The notes under the pieces were generated by a model. That model did not search any database. It was not told the origin of the DNA and saw only the letters and a list, made by a program, of their open reading frames with translations. The position numbers and the translations under genes were made by a program. This document shows, in pieces, positions 32,727 through 44,152 of a stretch of DNA of 64,000 nt; position 1 is the first letter of the stretch; every line of letters begins with the position of its first letter. Origin of the DNA: Streptomyces sp. SLBN-31 (GTDB lineage Bacteria; Actinomycetota; Actinomycetes; Streptomycetales; Streptomycetaceae); the NCBI RefSeq assembly GCF_006715395.1, contig NZ_VFNC01000001.1, positions 1,612,001-1,676,000 of the forward strand. The letters run 5' to 3'.

Positions 32727-33475
32727 CCCTCCGCCTCGACGCCCTCGGCCAGCGCTACGGCGACCACCCCGTCCTGCGCGACGTCACCCTCACCGTCCCC
32801 GACGGCCAACTCCTGTGCGTCGTCGGCCCGTCGGGATGCGGCAAGTCCACACTCCTGCGCACCGTCGCGGGGCTGCGGCCCGCCCACGAGGGCACGGTCA
32901 CCCTCGACGGCACGCCCGTCACCGGCGTACCCGACCACCTCGCCGTCGTCTTCCAGGACTACGGCCGCTCCCTCTTCCCCTGGCTCACCGTCCGCGACAA
33001 CGTCGCCCTGCCACTGCGCCGCCGCGGCCTGGCGCGTGCCGAGCGGCGGGCCGAGGCCGAGCGCATCCTGGAACGCGTCGGCCTCGACGGCGCGGGCCGC
33101 CGGCACCCCTGGCAGCTGTCCGGCGGCATGCAGCAGCGCGTCGCCATCGCCCGCGCCCTGGTCTGCCGCCCCTCGCTGCTGCTCATGGACGAACCCTTCG
33201 GCTCGCTGGACGCCCAGACCCGCGAGGACCTCGAAGACCTCCTCCTGGAAGTGCACCGCACCGAGAACACCACCATCCTCCTCGTCACCCACGACATCGA
33301 CGAGAGCGTCTACGTCGGCGACCGCGTCGTCGTCCTCTCCCCCGGCCCCGGCGCCCGCGTCGTCCTCGACCTCCCCGTCGAACTGCCCGGCAGGCGCGAC
33401 CAGATCGGCACCCGCGGCCTGCCGGAGTTCGTCGCGCTCAGGTCGCGGGTGGGGCGGGCCGTACGGGGCGCCTGA
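32723..33475 (+). CDS. ABC transporter ATP-binding protein, SsuB/TauB-like
   Basis: This is a 250-residue ATPase. Walker A is GPSGCGKST (about 36-44), Q-loop VVFQDYGRSLFPWLTVRDNV, signature LSGGMQQRVAIARAL, Walker B LLLMDEPFGSLD, H-loop VTHDIDESVYVGDRV. These match the nitrate/sulfonate/taurine subfamily. The start overlaps the second permease stop by 4 nt. It is the last gene of the operon; geoA starts 139 nt later in the same direction, so read-through into geoA is possible. Confidence 0.92.
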   Translation: MTLRLDALGQRYGDHPVLRDVTLTVPDGQLLCVVGPSGCGKSTLLRTVAGLRPAHEGTVTLDGTPVTGVPDHLAVVFQDYGRSLFPWLTVRDNVALPLRRRGLARAERRAEAERILERVGLDGAGRRHPWQLSGGMQQRVAIARALVCRPSLLLMDEPFGSLDAQTREDLEDLLLEVHRTENTTILLVTHDIDESVYVGDRVVVLSPGPGARVVLDLPVELPGRRDQIGTRGLPEFVALRSRVGRAVRGA

Positions 33476-33605
33476 GAAGACGCCGGCCGGACCGTCCGAA
33501 GCGTGAACGCCCCAAGACGCCGCGGACGCTCCCGGATCGGCCCCCGTTCACGCGATGGTGTGATCATGTCCCGCTCCGCGGATGCCGCCGCGGGGCCACG
33601 GGTAG

Positions 33606-35771
<2,166 letters not shown>

Positions 35772-35799
35772 CGTACCGAGAGTTTTTCGCCATTTTGTG

Positions 35800-35816
35800 C
35801 GGAATACGGTATTCCG
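35800..35816. promoter_or_regulatory. 17-nt palindrome between geoA and the multicopper oxidase gene
   Basis: CGGAATAC-G-GTATTCCG (8-bp arms, 1-nt centre) lies in the AT-richer 120-nt gap. The tiny loop makes it an unlikely terminator and a plausible regulator-binding site for the oxidase gene. Confidence 0.5.
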
Positions 35817-35891
35817 GGGAACTTCGCCGAGGCGCCACGAGTCCAGTGAGGTGAGAGAACAAGACCACAGAACACACGGGGGTGTTCGACC

Positions 35892-37766
35892 TTGACCGAC
35901 ATCATCGAGAGGATCGCCGGCGACGGCACGGGGGAAGCGGCACCGGCTCCGGACGAACTGGCGCCGTACGTCACGCCGTTGCCGGTCCCGCCCGTCCTGC
36001 GCCCCGGCACTGGTGACGTGCTGCGCGAGACCGAGATCGCGGTGCGCCCCACCTGGGTCCGCCTGCATCCGCAGCTTCCGCCGACCCTGATGTGGGGCTA
36101 CGACGGGCAGGTACCGGGGCCGACCATCGAGGTCCGGCGCGGGCAGCGCGTGCGCATCGCCTGGACCAACCGGATTCCCAGGGGCAGCGAGTACCCGGTC
36201 ACCTCGGTGGAGGTGCCCGCCCGCACGCCCGGCACCCCGCCGCCCAGCACCGAGCCGGGCCGCGAGGGAGCGGAGCCGAACAAGGACGTCGCCGCCCTGC
36301 CCGCGTGGACGGTGACGCACCTGCACGGAGCGCAGACGGGCGGCGGCAACGACGGCTGGGCGGACAACGCCGTCGGATTCGGCGACGCCCAGCTGTCCGA
36401 GTACCCGAACGACCACCAGGCGGTGCAGTGGTGGTACCACGACCACGCCATGAACATCACCCGGTGGAACGTGCACACGGGCCTGTACGGCACCTACCTC
36501 GTCCGTGACGAAGAGGAGGACGCCCTGCAACTCCCGTCCGGCCACCGCGAGATACCGCTGCTGCTCGCCGACCGCAACCTCGACACCGACGAGGACGGAC
36601 GGCTCAACGGCAGGCTGCTGCACAAGACGGTGATCGTCCAGCAGCGGAACCCGGAGACCGGCAAGCCGGTCTCCATCCCGTTCACCGGCCCGTACACGAC
36701 GGTCAACGGCCGCATCTGGCCGTACGCCGACGTGGACGCCGCCTGGTACCGCTTCCGGCTCGTCAACGCGTCGAACGCGCGCATCTACGAGCTCGCCCTG
36801 GTCGACGAGGACGGCAACCCGGTGCCGGGCGTCGTCCATCAGATCGGCAGCGACGGCGGACTGCTGCCCCGGCCGGTACCGGTCGACTTCGACGGCGCGC
36901 TGCCGACCCTGACCGTGGCGCCGGCCGAGCGCTTCGACCTGCTGGTCGACTTCCGCGGTCTGGCCGGCAGGAGGCTGCGGCTGGTCAACAAGGGACGCAA
37001 CCAGCCGCCCGGCGTGCCCGACCCGGCGGGTGACGTGCGCTACCCGGCGGTGATGGAGTTCCGCGTGGGCGAGGACGGCTGCGAGGACACCTTCGAACTG
37101 CCCGAGGTGCTCTCCGGTTCCTTCCGCCGCCTCACCCACGACATTCCGCACGGCCACCGTCTGATCGTGCTGACCGTGCCCGGCACCAAGGGCTCCGGCG
37201 GGCACCCGGAGATCTGGGAGATGGCCGAGGCCGACGACCCCGGCGACCTCCGGATCCCCTCGGACGGCGTCATCCAGCTCACCGGCGCCGACGGCTCGAC
37301 GAAGACGTACCGGCGCATCTCCCGGACGTTCAACGACGGCCTCGGCTTCACCATCGCCGAGGGCTCCTACGAACAGTGGAGCTTCCTGAACCTCGCGCCG
37401 ATCGTCCACCCGATGCACATCCACCTGGCCGACTTCCAGCTGATGGGCCGTGACGCCTACGACGTCTCGGGCTTCGACCCGGCGGTGGGCGGCACGCGCA
37501 CACCGATCGCCTTCGACCCGGCGAAACCGCTCCCCCTGGCGCCCAACGAACTCGGCCACAAGGACGTCTTCCGGGTGCCGGGCGGTCAGATCCTGCGCGT
37601 CATGGGGAGGTTCGACGGCGCGTACGGCCGGTTCATGTACCACTGCCACCTCCTCGAACACGAGGACATGGGCATGATGCGGCCCTTCGTCGTGATGCCC
37701 GAGGAGGCGATGAGGTTCGACCACGGCGGGGCACACGGCGGCCACGGAGAAGGTCACACGGGCTGA
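35892..37766 (+). CDS. Multicopper oxidase, phenoxazinone synthase/CotA-like
   Basis: This is a 624-residue laccase-type multicopper oxidase with three cupredoxin domains. All copper motifs are present: HLHG (domain 1), WYHDH, then [10 protein letters not shown] and [14 protein letters not shown] near the C-terminus (type 1/type 3 sites). The arrangement resembles phenoxazinone synthase (PhsA), which couples o-aminophenols, and bacterial spore-coat laccase CotA. No signal peptide is seen; the protein is probably cytoplasmic, as PhsA is. A His/Gly-rich tail ends the protein. The start is TTG at 35892; no better start is visible. Adjacent to geoA but with its own 5' region, so a functional link to geosmin is not shown. 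Confidence 0.9.
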   Translation: MTDIIERIAGDGTGEAAPAPDELAPYVTPLPVPPVLRPGTGDVLRETEIAVRPTWVRLHPQLPPTLMWGYDGQVPGPTIEVRRGQRVRIAWTNRIPRGSEYPVTSVEVPARTPGTPPPSTEPGREGAEPNKDVAALPAWTVTHLHGAQTGGGNDGWADNAVGFGDAQLSEYPNDHQAVQWWYHDHAMNITRWNVHTGLYGTYLVRDEEEDALQLPSGHREIPLLLADRNLDTDEDGRLNGRLLHKTVIVQQRNPETGKPVSIPFTGPYTTVNGRIWPYADVDAAWYRFRLVNASNARIYELALVDEDGNPVPGVVHQIGSDGGLLPRPVPVDFDGALPTLTVAPAERFDLLVDFRGLAGRRLRLVNKGRNQPPGVPDPAGDVRYPAVMEFRVGEDGCEDTFELPEVLSGSFRRLTHDIPHGHRLIVLTVPGTKGSGGHPEIWEMAEADDPGDLRIPSDGVIQLTGADGSTKTYRRISRTFNDGLGFTIAEGSYEQWSFLNLAPIVHPMHIHLADFQLMGRDAYDVSGFDPAVGGTRTPIAFDPAKPLPLAPNELGHKDVFRVPGGQILRVMGRFDGAYGRFMYHCHLLEHEDMGMMRPFVVMPEEAMRFDHGGAHGGHGEGHTG

Positions 37767-37874
37767 CGCACGCGCCCCGGGCCGGTCCTTCACCCTTGGG
37801 CGGCGGGCAGTCTCACTCGTTCGTGGCTCGTCGTGCGCCGGCGCGCAGGGTAGGGCTCCTGCCGGAGGCGAGAC

Positions 37875-38459
37875 ATGGAACAGACTGCGTTGCGTCCCAA
37901 GCCGATGCCCGGCCAGGACCCCGGCGGCGGTGCCGCGCCCGAGGCGCGCGTGCGTCGGCCGCACGCCGTGCGACGGAGGGGCCGGCGGCTCAGGACCGCG
38001 CTGTTGGCGCTGTTCACCGGCACCCTCCTGGTGTTGTCCGGAGTCGGCCTCGGCGCCGTCGGTGTCACGGCGATCGGCATGGGCAGGCTGGCCGACCTGC
38101 AACGTCAGGCGCACATCCCGGGCGACCCGGCGGGCGCGGCCCATCCCGTGCCCTCGTCGCGGCCCGCACCGGGGACCGCGTCCCCCGCGCCCCCGGCGGC
38201 GACCCTCGGTCTGGAGGCCGTCGACGCGGACAAGGCCGGCGCCCTGGTCGTCGGCGTTCATGTCCCCGGTCCCGGCTACGCGGCCGGCCTGGTCCGCGGT
38301 GACGTCCTCCTCGCCCTCGACCGGACCCGCATCGACTCGGCGGCCGACCTCGCCCGCGCGGTCGCCCACGCCCGCCCCGGCACCCGGGTGGCCCTGATGA
38401 TCCGTCACCGAAGCGGCGGCTACCAGCAGTTGATCGCCGTGCCCGGCGTCGTCACATGA
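37875..38459 (+). CDS. Single-pass membrane protein with C-terminal PDZ domain
   Basis: This is a 194-residue protein. A cytoplasmic Arg-rich N-terminus (about 45 residues) precedes one TM (LRTALLALFTGTLLVLSGVGL) and a Pro/Ala linker. An extracytoplasmic PDZ-like domain follows (about 110-190: VVGVHVPGPGYAAGLVRGDV, LLALDRTRIDSAADLARAV, RPGTRVALMIRHRSGG). There is no protease domain, so it is a stand-alone PDZ module that could bind C-termini of exported proteins or anchor a partner. Its stop overlaps the convergent phosphoesterase gene by 8 nt. Confidence 0.82.
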   Translation: MEQTALRPKPMPGQDPGGGAAPEARVRRPHAVRRRGRRLRTALLALFTGTLLVLSGVGLGAVGVTAIGMGRLADLQRQAHIPGDPAGAAHPVPSSRPAPGTASPAPPAATLGLEAVDADKAGALVVGVHVPGPGYAAGLVRGDVLLALDRTRIDSAADLARAVAHARPGTRVALMIRHRSGGYQQLIAVPGVVT

Positions 38460-39207
38460 CCACCCGGAAGTGCGTGGTCAGGCGCCCGGTGTCGCCCAGC
38501 ACGTGAAAGGCGAGTCCGACCGGGGCGTCCCGGTCGGCAGCGCCCTCGCCCTCCCACGGCAGGCGCAGCGTCCACGTCACCGCGGGGCCGACGACCAGCG
38601 GCCGCCCGGCGAAGACACTCGCGGCGCCGGTGTGCGCGTGACCGGTGATCAGCCCCGCGATCTCCGGCCGCCGCTCCAGCAGTGCCGCCAGCCGGCCCGG
38701 TCCGGCCAGCCGGCCGGCGTCGGGCAGGGAGTGGTGCAGGACGGCCGGCGGGTGGTGGAAGGCGAGCAGCACGGGCAGGCTCCCGTCGAGTTCCTGGAGG
38801 GTCGCCTCGATCCAGTCGTACGTCTCCTCGTCCAGGGCCCCCTCGTCCCGCCCCGGGATGCTGGAGTCGCACATCAGCACCGCTCCCTCGTCGAAGACGT
38901 GCGCGCTGTTGGCCGGCCCGTCCGCCGCCGGACGCCCCAGCAGGGCCTTGCGGTACGGCCCCCGGACGTCGTGGTTGCCGGGGCAGGTCAGCACCGGGAA
39001 CGGCGCCCCGCCGTCGCGCAGCCCCAGGATGCGGGCCGCCTCCTCGTACTCCGCCTCCGTCCCGTGGTCGGCGATGTCGCCGGTCACCAGCAGTGCGTCC
39101 ACCCGGCCCGGCAACCCCCACGGCCGGTCCCGCACCCGCTCGGCGCGCTCCGTCGCCCGCCGGCTTCCGTCGAGATGCAGATCGCTGATGTGTGCGAGTA
39201 CGAGCAC
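38452..39207 (-). CDS. Metallophosphoesterase, CpdA/cyclic-nucleotide phosphodiesterase-like
   Basis: This is a 251-residue calcineurin-like phosphoesterase. Metal-binding motifs are complete: HISDLHLDG, VTGDIADHG, CPGNHD, AFHHPP and TGHAHTG. Spacing fits the class III (CpdA-like) cyclic-AMP phosphodiesterase or related phosphodiesterase group. The start is GTG at 39207. The gap upstream is AT-rich and carries direct repeats shared with the divergent LysE gene. Substrate not determined. Confidence 0.9.
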   Translation of the reverse strand: MLVLAHISDLHLDGSRRATERAERVRDRPWGLPGRVDALLVTGDIADHGTEAEYEEAARILGLRDGGAPFPVLTCPGNHDVRGPYRKALLGRPAADGPANSAHVFDEGAVLMCDSSIPGRDEGALDEETYDWIEATLQELDGSLPVLLAFHHPPAVLHHSLPDAGRLAGPGRLAALLERRPEIAGLITGHAHTGAASVFAGRPLVVGPAVTWTLRLPWEGEGAADRDAPVGLAFHVLGDTGRLTTHFRVVM

Positions 39208-39228
39208 GGGCGTGTGCCTCCCGAGAGC

Positions 39229-39270
39229 TGACTAATGGCTTACGCGCATCTAAGCATTAATGACTAATGG
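39229..39270. promoter_or_regulatory. AT-rich direct repeats between the phosphoesterase and LysE genes
   Basis: TGACTAATGG occurs at 39229-39238 and again at 39261-39270. Between them an imperfect dyad AATGGCTTA ... TAAGCATT (39235-39259) is present. A TTGACG hexamer follows at 39282-39287. This island is strikingly AT-rich compared with its flanks and is a likely promoter/operator. Confidence 0.5.
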
Positions 39271-39334
39271 TTGGCGAGGCTCTTGACGTTAGGCGCGGGA
39301 AAAGCGCTGGTCCCGGAACCCGGCCCGGGCCACG

Positions 39335-39970
39335 ATGGCCCTCATGCTGAGCACCCTCCTCGCCTTCCTCGGCGCGTGCACGCTCATCGCCGCCTCGCCC
39401 GGGCCCAGCACGGTACTGATCGTCAGACAGTCGCTGCGCAGCCGTCGCTCGGGCTTCCTGACCGTTCTGGGCAACGAGACCGGGGTCTTCACCTGGGGCG
39501 TCGTCGCCGCCTTCGGGCTGACCGCGCTGCTCGCGGCCTCCGAGGTGGCCTACGGCGTGATGCGCTTCGCCGGCGCGCTCGTCCTGGTCGTCTTCGGCGT
39601 CCAGGCGCTGCGGCGGGCCCGGCGTACCGGGGACGGCGAGGAGGCCGAGGACCTTGGCGAAAGTCGCGTCAGGACCGGCTGGGCCGCCTACCGCGGCGGA
39701 CTGCTGCTCAACCTCGCCAACCCCAAGGCCGCCGTCTTCGCCATGTCCTTCCTGCCGCAGTTCGTGCCCACGGGCGCCCCGCACCTGCCCGCCATGATCG
39801 GCCTCGCCGCGCTCTGGGCGGTCTACGAGGTCGGTTACTACGGCCTGTACGTATGGTTCGTGGGCCGCCTGCGCGCCGTGCTGTCCCGTGCCGGGGCGCG
39901 CAGGCGCCTGGAGCAGGTCTCCGGAGGCGTGCTGCTGCTCCTCGGTGTCCGGCTCGCCCTGGAGGGCTGA
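39335..39970 (+). CDS. LysE/RhtB-family amino-acid or metabolite exporter
   Basis: This is a 211-residue membrane protein with about six TM helices. The family hallmark ASPGPSTVLIVRQSL is at residues 20-34, the next cytoplasmic GFLTVLGNETGVFTWGV follows, then LLLNLANPKAAVFAMSFLPQ (the NPK motif) in the middle. The ATG at 39335 or the in-frame ATG at 39344 may be the start. It is divergent from the phosphoesterase gene. Likely exports an amino acid or homoserine-like compound. Confidence 0.88.
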   Translation: MALMLSTLLAFLGACTLIAASPGPSTVLIVRQSLRSRRSGFLTVLGNETGVFTWGVVAAFGLTALLAASEVAYGVMRFAGALVLVVFGVQALRRARRTGDGEEAEDLGESRVRTGWAAYRGGLLLNLANPKAAVFAMSFLPQFVPTGAPHLPAMIGLAALWAVYEVGYYGLYVWFVGRLRAVLSRAGARRRLEQVSGGVLLLLGVRLALEG

Positions 39971-40087
39971 GGCGGTGAGCGACGAGGCGGTCGAAAGATC
40001 CGCAGACCGGTCGCGCCGCCCCCGGTGTACGGGCAGGATGCTGCCCGTAGTCCCTTGTGGTCCCTTCACCCGACCAGGGAGGCCCGG

Positions 40088-41215
40088 ATGACCGGCAGCA
40101 CGCCCGCGCCCTTCACCGCCGACGACTACCGGGCCCGCATGGACCGTGCGGCGCGGGCGGCGGCCGACGCCGGGCTCGCCGGGCTCCTCGTGGCCCCGGG
40201 ACCGGACCTGGTGTGGCTGACCGGCTACGCGCCCCCCGCGGCCACCGAACGGCTCACCCTCCTGGTCCTCGCCCCCGGACGCGCCCCCGTCCTGGTCGTC
40301 CCCACCCTGGAGGCCCCGGACGCGGCGAAGGCGGCCGGCGCCCCGGCCCTGAGCCTGCGGGACTGGACCGACGGCAAGGACCCCTACGCCGCCACCGCCG
40401 CCCTCCTCGACGTCGACGGGCGCTTCGGCATCAGCGACAACGCCTGGGCGATGCACCTGCTCGGCCTGCAGCGGGCGCTGCCCGGCACCACGTACGCCTC
40501 GCTCACCCAGGCTCTGCCGATGCTGCGGGCCGTCAAGGACGAGGCGGAACTGGAACTGATGGCAGCCGCGGGCGCGGCTGCCGACGCGACGTTCGAGGAG
40601 ATCCGGAAGGTTCCCTTCACCGGCCGCAGGGAGTCCGAGGTCGGCGCCGATCTCGCCGACCTGCTGCGGCGGTTCGGCCACTCCCAGGTCGACTTCACCA
40701 TCGTCGCCTCGGGACCCAACGGCGCCAATCCGCACCACGAGGTCGGCGACCGCGTCATCGACCGCGGCGACATGGTCGTCCTCGACTTCGGCGGCCTGAA
40801 GGACGGGTACGGCTCCGACACCTCCCGCACCGTGCACGTCGGCGAACCCACCGACGAGGAACGCCGGGTGCACGACCTCGTGCGCGAGGCCCAGGAGGCC
40901 GGCTTCCGGGCGGTCCGGCCCGGGGCCGCCTGCCAGGACGTCGACCGGGCCGCCCGCACGGTCATCGAGGCCGCCGGGTACGGCGAGTACTTCATCCACC
41001 GGACCGGGCACGGCATCGGCGTCACCACGCACGAGCCGCCGTACATGATCGAGGGCGAACTGCAGCCCCTCGTGCCCGGCATGTGCTTCTCGGTGGAACC
41101 CGGCGTCTACCTGCCCGGCCGCTTCGGCGTGCGCATCGAGGACATCGTGACGGTCACCTCGGACGGCGGCCGCCGCCTCAACGACACCGACCGCGAGATG
41201 GTCATAGTGGACTGA
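40088..41215 (+). CDS. M24 family metallopeptidase (Xaa-Pro peptidase-like)
   Basis: This is a 375-residue creatinase/aminopeptidase-P fold protein. The N-terminal domain (about 1-130) is GLAGLLVAPGPDLVWLTGY-type. The C-terminal pita-bread domain has all five metal ligands: LDFGGLKDGYGSDTSRT (two Asp), TGHGIGVTTHEPP (His), FSVEPGVY (Glu) and RIEDIVTV (Glu). Cytoplasmic Xaa-Pro dipeptidase/aminopeptidase activity is expected. The start is the ATG at 40088 with GGGAGG 6 nt upstream; longer frames are not supported. The next gene begins 7 nt after its stop and is probably in the same transcript. Confidence 0.92.
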   Translation: MTGSTPAPFTADDYRARMDRAARAAADAGLAGLLVAPGPDLVWLTGYAPPAATERLTLLVLAPGRAPVLVVPTLEAPDAAKAAGAPALSLRDWTDGKDPYAATAALLDVDGRFGISDNAWAMHLLGLQRALPGTTYASLTQALPMLRAVKDEAELELMAAAGAAADATFEEIRKVPFTGRRESEVGADLADLLRRFGHSQVDFTIVASGPNGANPHHEVGDRVIDRGDMVVLDFGGLKDGYGSDTSRTVHVGEPTDEERRVHDLVREAQEAGFRAVRPGAACQDVDRAARTVIEAAGYGEYFIHRTGHGIGVTTHEPPYMIEGELQPLVPGMCFSVEPGVYLPGRFGVRIEDIVTVTSDGGRRLNDTDREMVIVD

Positions 41216-41222
41216 GCGATCC

Positions 41223-42197
41223 ATGAGCCCCCGTACACCCCCGAGTGACAACGGCGCGACCATGACCCAGGCACCGACACCCACCGCGGACACCGTCCGC
41301 CGACTGGTCAGTTCCCTGCTCAAGGACGGCACGGGCGCCGCCGGGCCAGAGGTGCGGCCGGTCGCCGAGGGCGGTGGGCACTCCACCTGGTGGGTCGGCA
41401 CCCGCCACGTCCTGCGCCTCGCCCCCGACCGCGACGCCGCGCTGCGCCAACGCCGCGAACTGCGCCTGCGGGACCTCGTGCGCCCGCACCTCCCGCTCGC
41501 CGTGCCGACCAGCGTCGCGCACGGCGAGTGGGCGCCCGGGCTGACGTACACGCTCGACACCAAGGTGCCCGGTGGCACCGCCGAGCGGCACGACGTGTCG
41601 GCCGTCGGCGAGGCCGACCTGGCGGGACTGCTCACCGGGCTGCGCGAGGTGCCCGCCCGGCAGGCCGAGGCGCTCGGCGTCCCGCGTGCCGCCCCGCGCT
41701 CCCTGGAGGTGCTGCGCAGGGCCGCGGAGAAGGCCGCCGTGCGGCTGGCAGCGGCCGACGAGTTCGACCCCGCACGCCTCCACCAGCTCACCCCGCCGGC
41801 CGCCGTCCAGCTCGCCGCGCAGCCCGGCACCGCGGTCCTCGTCCACCACGGCCTGCGCGGCGAGCACCTGGTCGTCAGCGCCGACGGCCGGGTCCGCGGC
41901 GTCCTCGACTGGACCGCCGCGGCGATCGGCGACCCCGCGGAGGACATCGCCGGTCTCGCCGTCGCCGTCGGCTCCCCGGCCGCGGTCCGCGCCGCCACCC
42001 TCGCCGGCTACGGCGCCCGCCCCTGCCTGCGAGGCCTGTGGCTGGCCCGCTGCGACACGGTGATCCACCTGGCCCGTCAGCTCGACGCCGGCGACAAGGC
42101 CGCACTGCCGCTCCTGCAACTCCAGCTCCGTCATGCCTGGGAGGCCATCCTCCTGGAACGGGTGACGGAACTCAGAGGCGAGGACACGGGGGCGTAG
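41223..42197 (+). CDS. Aminoglycoside-phosphotransferase-like protein with degenerate catalytic loop
   Basis: This is a 324-residue APH/choline-kinase-fold protein. The nucleotide-binding lobe is at about 60-110 (HSTWWVGTRHVLRLAPDRDA). In the catalytic loop I read VLVHHGLRGEHLVVSADG, where relatives have HxDLxGEH: the catalytic Asp position is Gly, and no nearby Asp replaces it. The DFG-like GVLDWTAAAIGDPAEDIAG is intact. It could be an inactive pseudo-kinase, an alternative-chemistry enzyme, or carry a base error. Start: ATG at 41223 (7 nt after the peptidase) or the internal ATG at 41262; neither has a strong ribosome site. Confidence 0.8.
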   Translation: MSPRTPPSDNGATMTQAPTPTADTVRRLVSSLLKDGTGAAGPEVRPVAEGGGHSTWWVGTRHVLRLAPDRDAALRQRRELRLRDLVRPHLPLAVPTSVAHGEWAPGLTYTLDTKVPGGTAERHDVSAVGEADLAGLLTGLREVPARQAEALGVPRAAPRSLEVLRRAAEKAAVRLAAADEFDPARLHQLTPPAAVQLAAQPGTAVLVHHGLRGEHLVVSADGRVRGVLDWTAAAIGDPAEDIAGLAVAVGSPAAVRAATLAGYGARPCLRGLWLARCDTVIHLARQLDAGDKAALPLLQLQLRHAWEAILLERVTELRGEDTGA

Positions 42198-42233
42198 CGC
42201 CTGCCGGGTGCCCTGCACCGCCCGCCCCCGCGC

Positions 42234-43979
42234 TCACCCCTGCAGCAGTACCACCGCGGACTCGCCAGGTACGTGCAGTACGCCGTCGGCGCCCGGCGGC
42301 TGAACCGGTTCCCATGCGGCCAGTACGCGCGCGTGGCGCGGTCCGAGCGGGATCGCGGCCGGGGCCTTGGCGAGGTTCACGGCGACGCGTACGTCCCCGC
42401 GCCGGAAGGCCAGCCAGCGTTCCCGCTCGTCGTAGGCCACCTTGGTGTCGCCGAGGTCGGGGTCGGTGAGGTCGGCCTGTTCGTGCCTGAGGGTGATGAG
42501 GCGGCGGTACCAGGCGAGCACGCGCGCGTGCGGGTCGCGCTCCGGCTCGCTCCAGTCGAGGCAGGACCGGTCCCGCGTCGCCGGGTCCTGCGGGTCGGGC
42601 ACGTCCTCCTCGGCCCAGCCGTGCGCCGCGAACTCCCGCCGCCTGCCCCGCCGTACGGCCTCCGCGAGCTCGGGATCGGTGTGGTCGGTGAAGAACTGCC
42701 AGGGCGTGCCCGCGGCCCACTCCTCGCCCATGAACAGCATCGGCGTGAAGGGCGCGGTGAGGGTGAGCGTGGCCGCGCAGGCCAGCAGGCCGGGGGAGAG
42801 CGTCGCGGACAGCCGGTCGCCCTGGGCGCGGTTGCCGACCTGGTCGTGGGTCTGGCTGTAGCCCAGCAGCCGGTGCGCGGCCACGCGCGTGCTGTCCAGG
42901 GGACGCCCGTGGTGACGGCCGCGGAAGCTGGAGTACGTGCCGTCGTGGAAGTAGCCGCGGGTCAGCGTCCTGGCGATCGCGGCCAGGGGAGCGCGCGCGA
43001 AGTCGGCGTAGTAGCCCTGGGACTCACCGGTCAGCGCGGTGTGCAGGCAGTGGTGGAAGTCGTCGTTCCACTGCGCCTGCAGGCCGTATCCGCCCTCCTC
43101 GCGGGGCGTGATGAGCCGCGGGTCGTTCAGGTCGGACTCGGCGACGAGGAACAGCGGCCGCCCCAAGTCCGCGGAGAGGGTGTCCACCGCCGTCGACAGC
43201 TCCTCCAGGAAGTGGCACGCGCGGGTGTCCTTCAGGGCGTGCACGGCGTCGAGCCGCAGCCCGTCGATCCGGTAGTCCCGCAGCCACGCGAGCGCGCTCT
43301 GCAGAAGGTAGTCCCTGACCTCGTCCGAACCCGGCGCGTCCAGGTTCACCGCGGAGCCCCACGGGGTCTGGTGCGTGTCCGTGAAGTACGGCCCGAACGC
43401 CGGCAGGTAGTTGCCCGACGGCCCCAGGTGGTTGTGTACGACGTCCAGGACCACCCCGAGACCCAGCTCGTGCGCCCGGTCGACGAACCGTTTCAGCCCC
43501 TCCGGGCCGCCGTACGGCTCGTGTACGGCCCACAGCGACACGCCCTCGTAGCCCCAGCCGTGCCGTCCCGGGAAGGGACACAGGGGCATCAACTCGACGT
43601 GTGTGACACCGAGTTCGACAAGGTGCTCGAGCCGCTCGGCGGCCGCGTCCAGGGTGCCCTCACGGGTGTACGTGCCCACGTGCAGCTCATAGAGCACCGC
43701 ACCCGGCAGCGAACGCCCGGTCCACTCGGCGCGCCAGTCGTACCGGCCGTGGTCGACGACCGCGCTCAGCCCGTCCGGGCCGTCCGGCTGCCTGCGCGAG
43801 CGTGGGTCGGGCAGCACGGGACCGTCGTCCAGCGCGAACCCGTACCGCGAGCCGTCCCGCGCCTCCGCCTCGCCGCGCCACCAGCCCTCCCGTTCAGGAT
43901 CGGGTTCCAACGCGCGCGTGACGTCCTCGCACTGGAGCGTCACGCGGCCGGCCTGTGGTGCCCACACCTCGAACTGCAC
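42234..43979 (-). CDS. treZ: Malto-oligosyltrehalose trehalohydrolase
   Basis: This is a 581-residue GH13 enzyme that hydrolyses the alpha-1,4 bond next to the trehalose end of maltooligosyl-trehalose, releasing trehalose. The N-terminal beta-sandwich (FEVWAPQAGRVTLQCED) is characteristic of TreZ. The catalytic barrel has the nucleophile region YRIDGLRLDAVHAL, the acid/base Glu in FLVAESDLNDP and the third acid in YSQTHDQVGNR. The C-terminal beta domain ends in a ligand-free GESAVVLLQG. The start is GTG at 43979. It acts after TreY (50636-52990), and GlgX (53081-55204) supplies linear chains; about 6.6 kb of unrelated genes separate it from treY. Confidence 0.95.
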   Translation of the reverse strand: MQFEVWAPQAGRVTLQCEDVTRALEPDPEREGWWRGEAEARDGSRYGFALDDGPVLPDPRSRRQPDGPDGLSAVVDHGRYDWRAEWTGRSLPGAVLYELHVGTYTREGTLDAAAERLEHLVELGVTHVELMPLCPFPGRHGWGYEGVSLWAVHEPYGGPEGLKRFVDRAHELGLGVVLDVVHNHLGPSGNYLPAFGPYFTDTHQTPWGSAVNLDAPGSDEVRDYLLQSALAWLRDYRIDGLRLDAVHALKDTRACHFLEELSTAVDTLSADLGRPLFLVAESDLNDPRLITPREEGGYGLQAQWNDDFHHCLHTALTGESQGYYADFARAPLAAIARTLTRGYFHDGTYSSFRGRHHGRPLDSTRVAAHRLLGYSQTHDQVGNRAQGDRLSATLSPGLLACAATLTLTAPFTPMLFMGEEWAAGTPWQFFTDHTDPELAEAVRRGRRREFAAHGWAEEDVPDPQDPATRDRSCLDWSEPERDPHARVLAWYRRLITLRHEQADLTDPDLGDTKVAYDERERWLAFRRGDVRVAVNLAKAPAAIPLGPRHARVLAAWEPVQPPGADGVLHVPGESAVVLLQG

Positions 43980-44152
43980 GGACGGTTCCCCTTCGTCTGC
44001 TCACCGTGATGTAGCCCGTCCATGGTGCTTCAAACGAGATCAATCCGCTTTCCAATGACCTCTTTTACGGCGGGTCTCGCCCCGCACGCACGCGTGGCGG
44101 CCGTATTCTCGTTTCCTGGACACCCGGGGTTCACTGACCGACAATCACCAAC

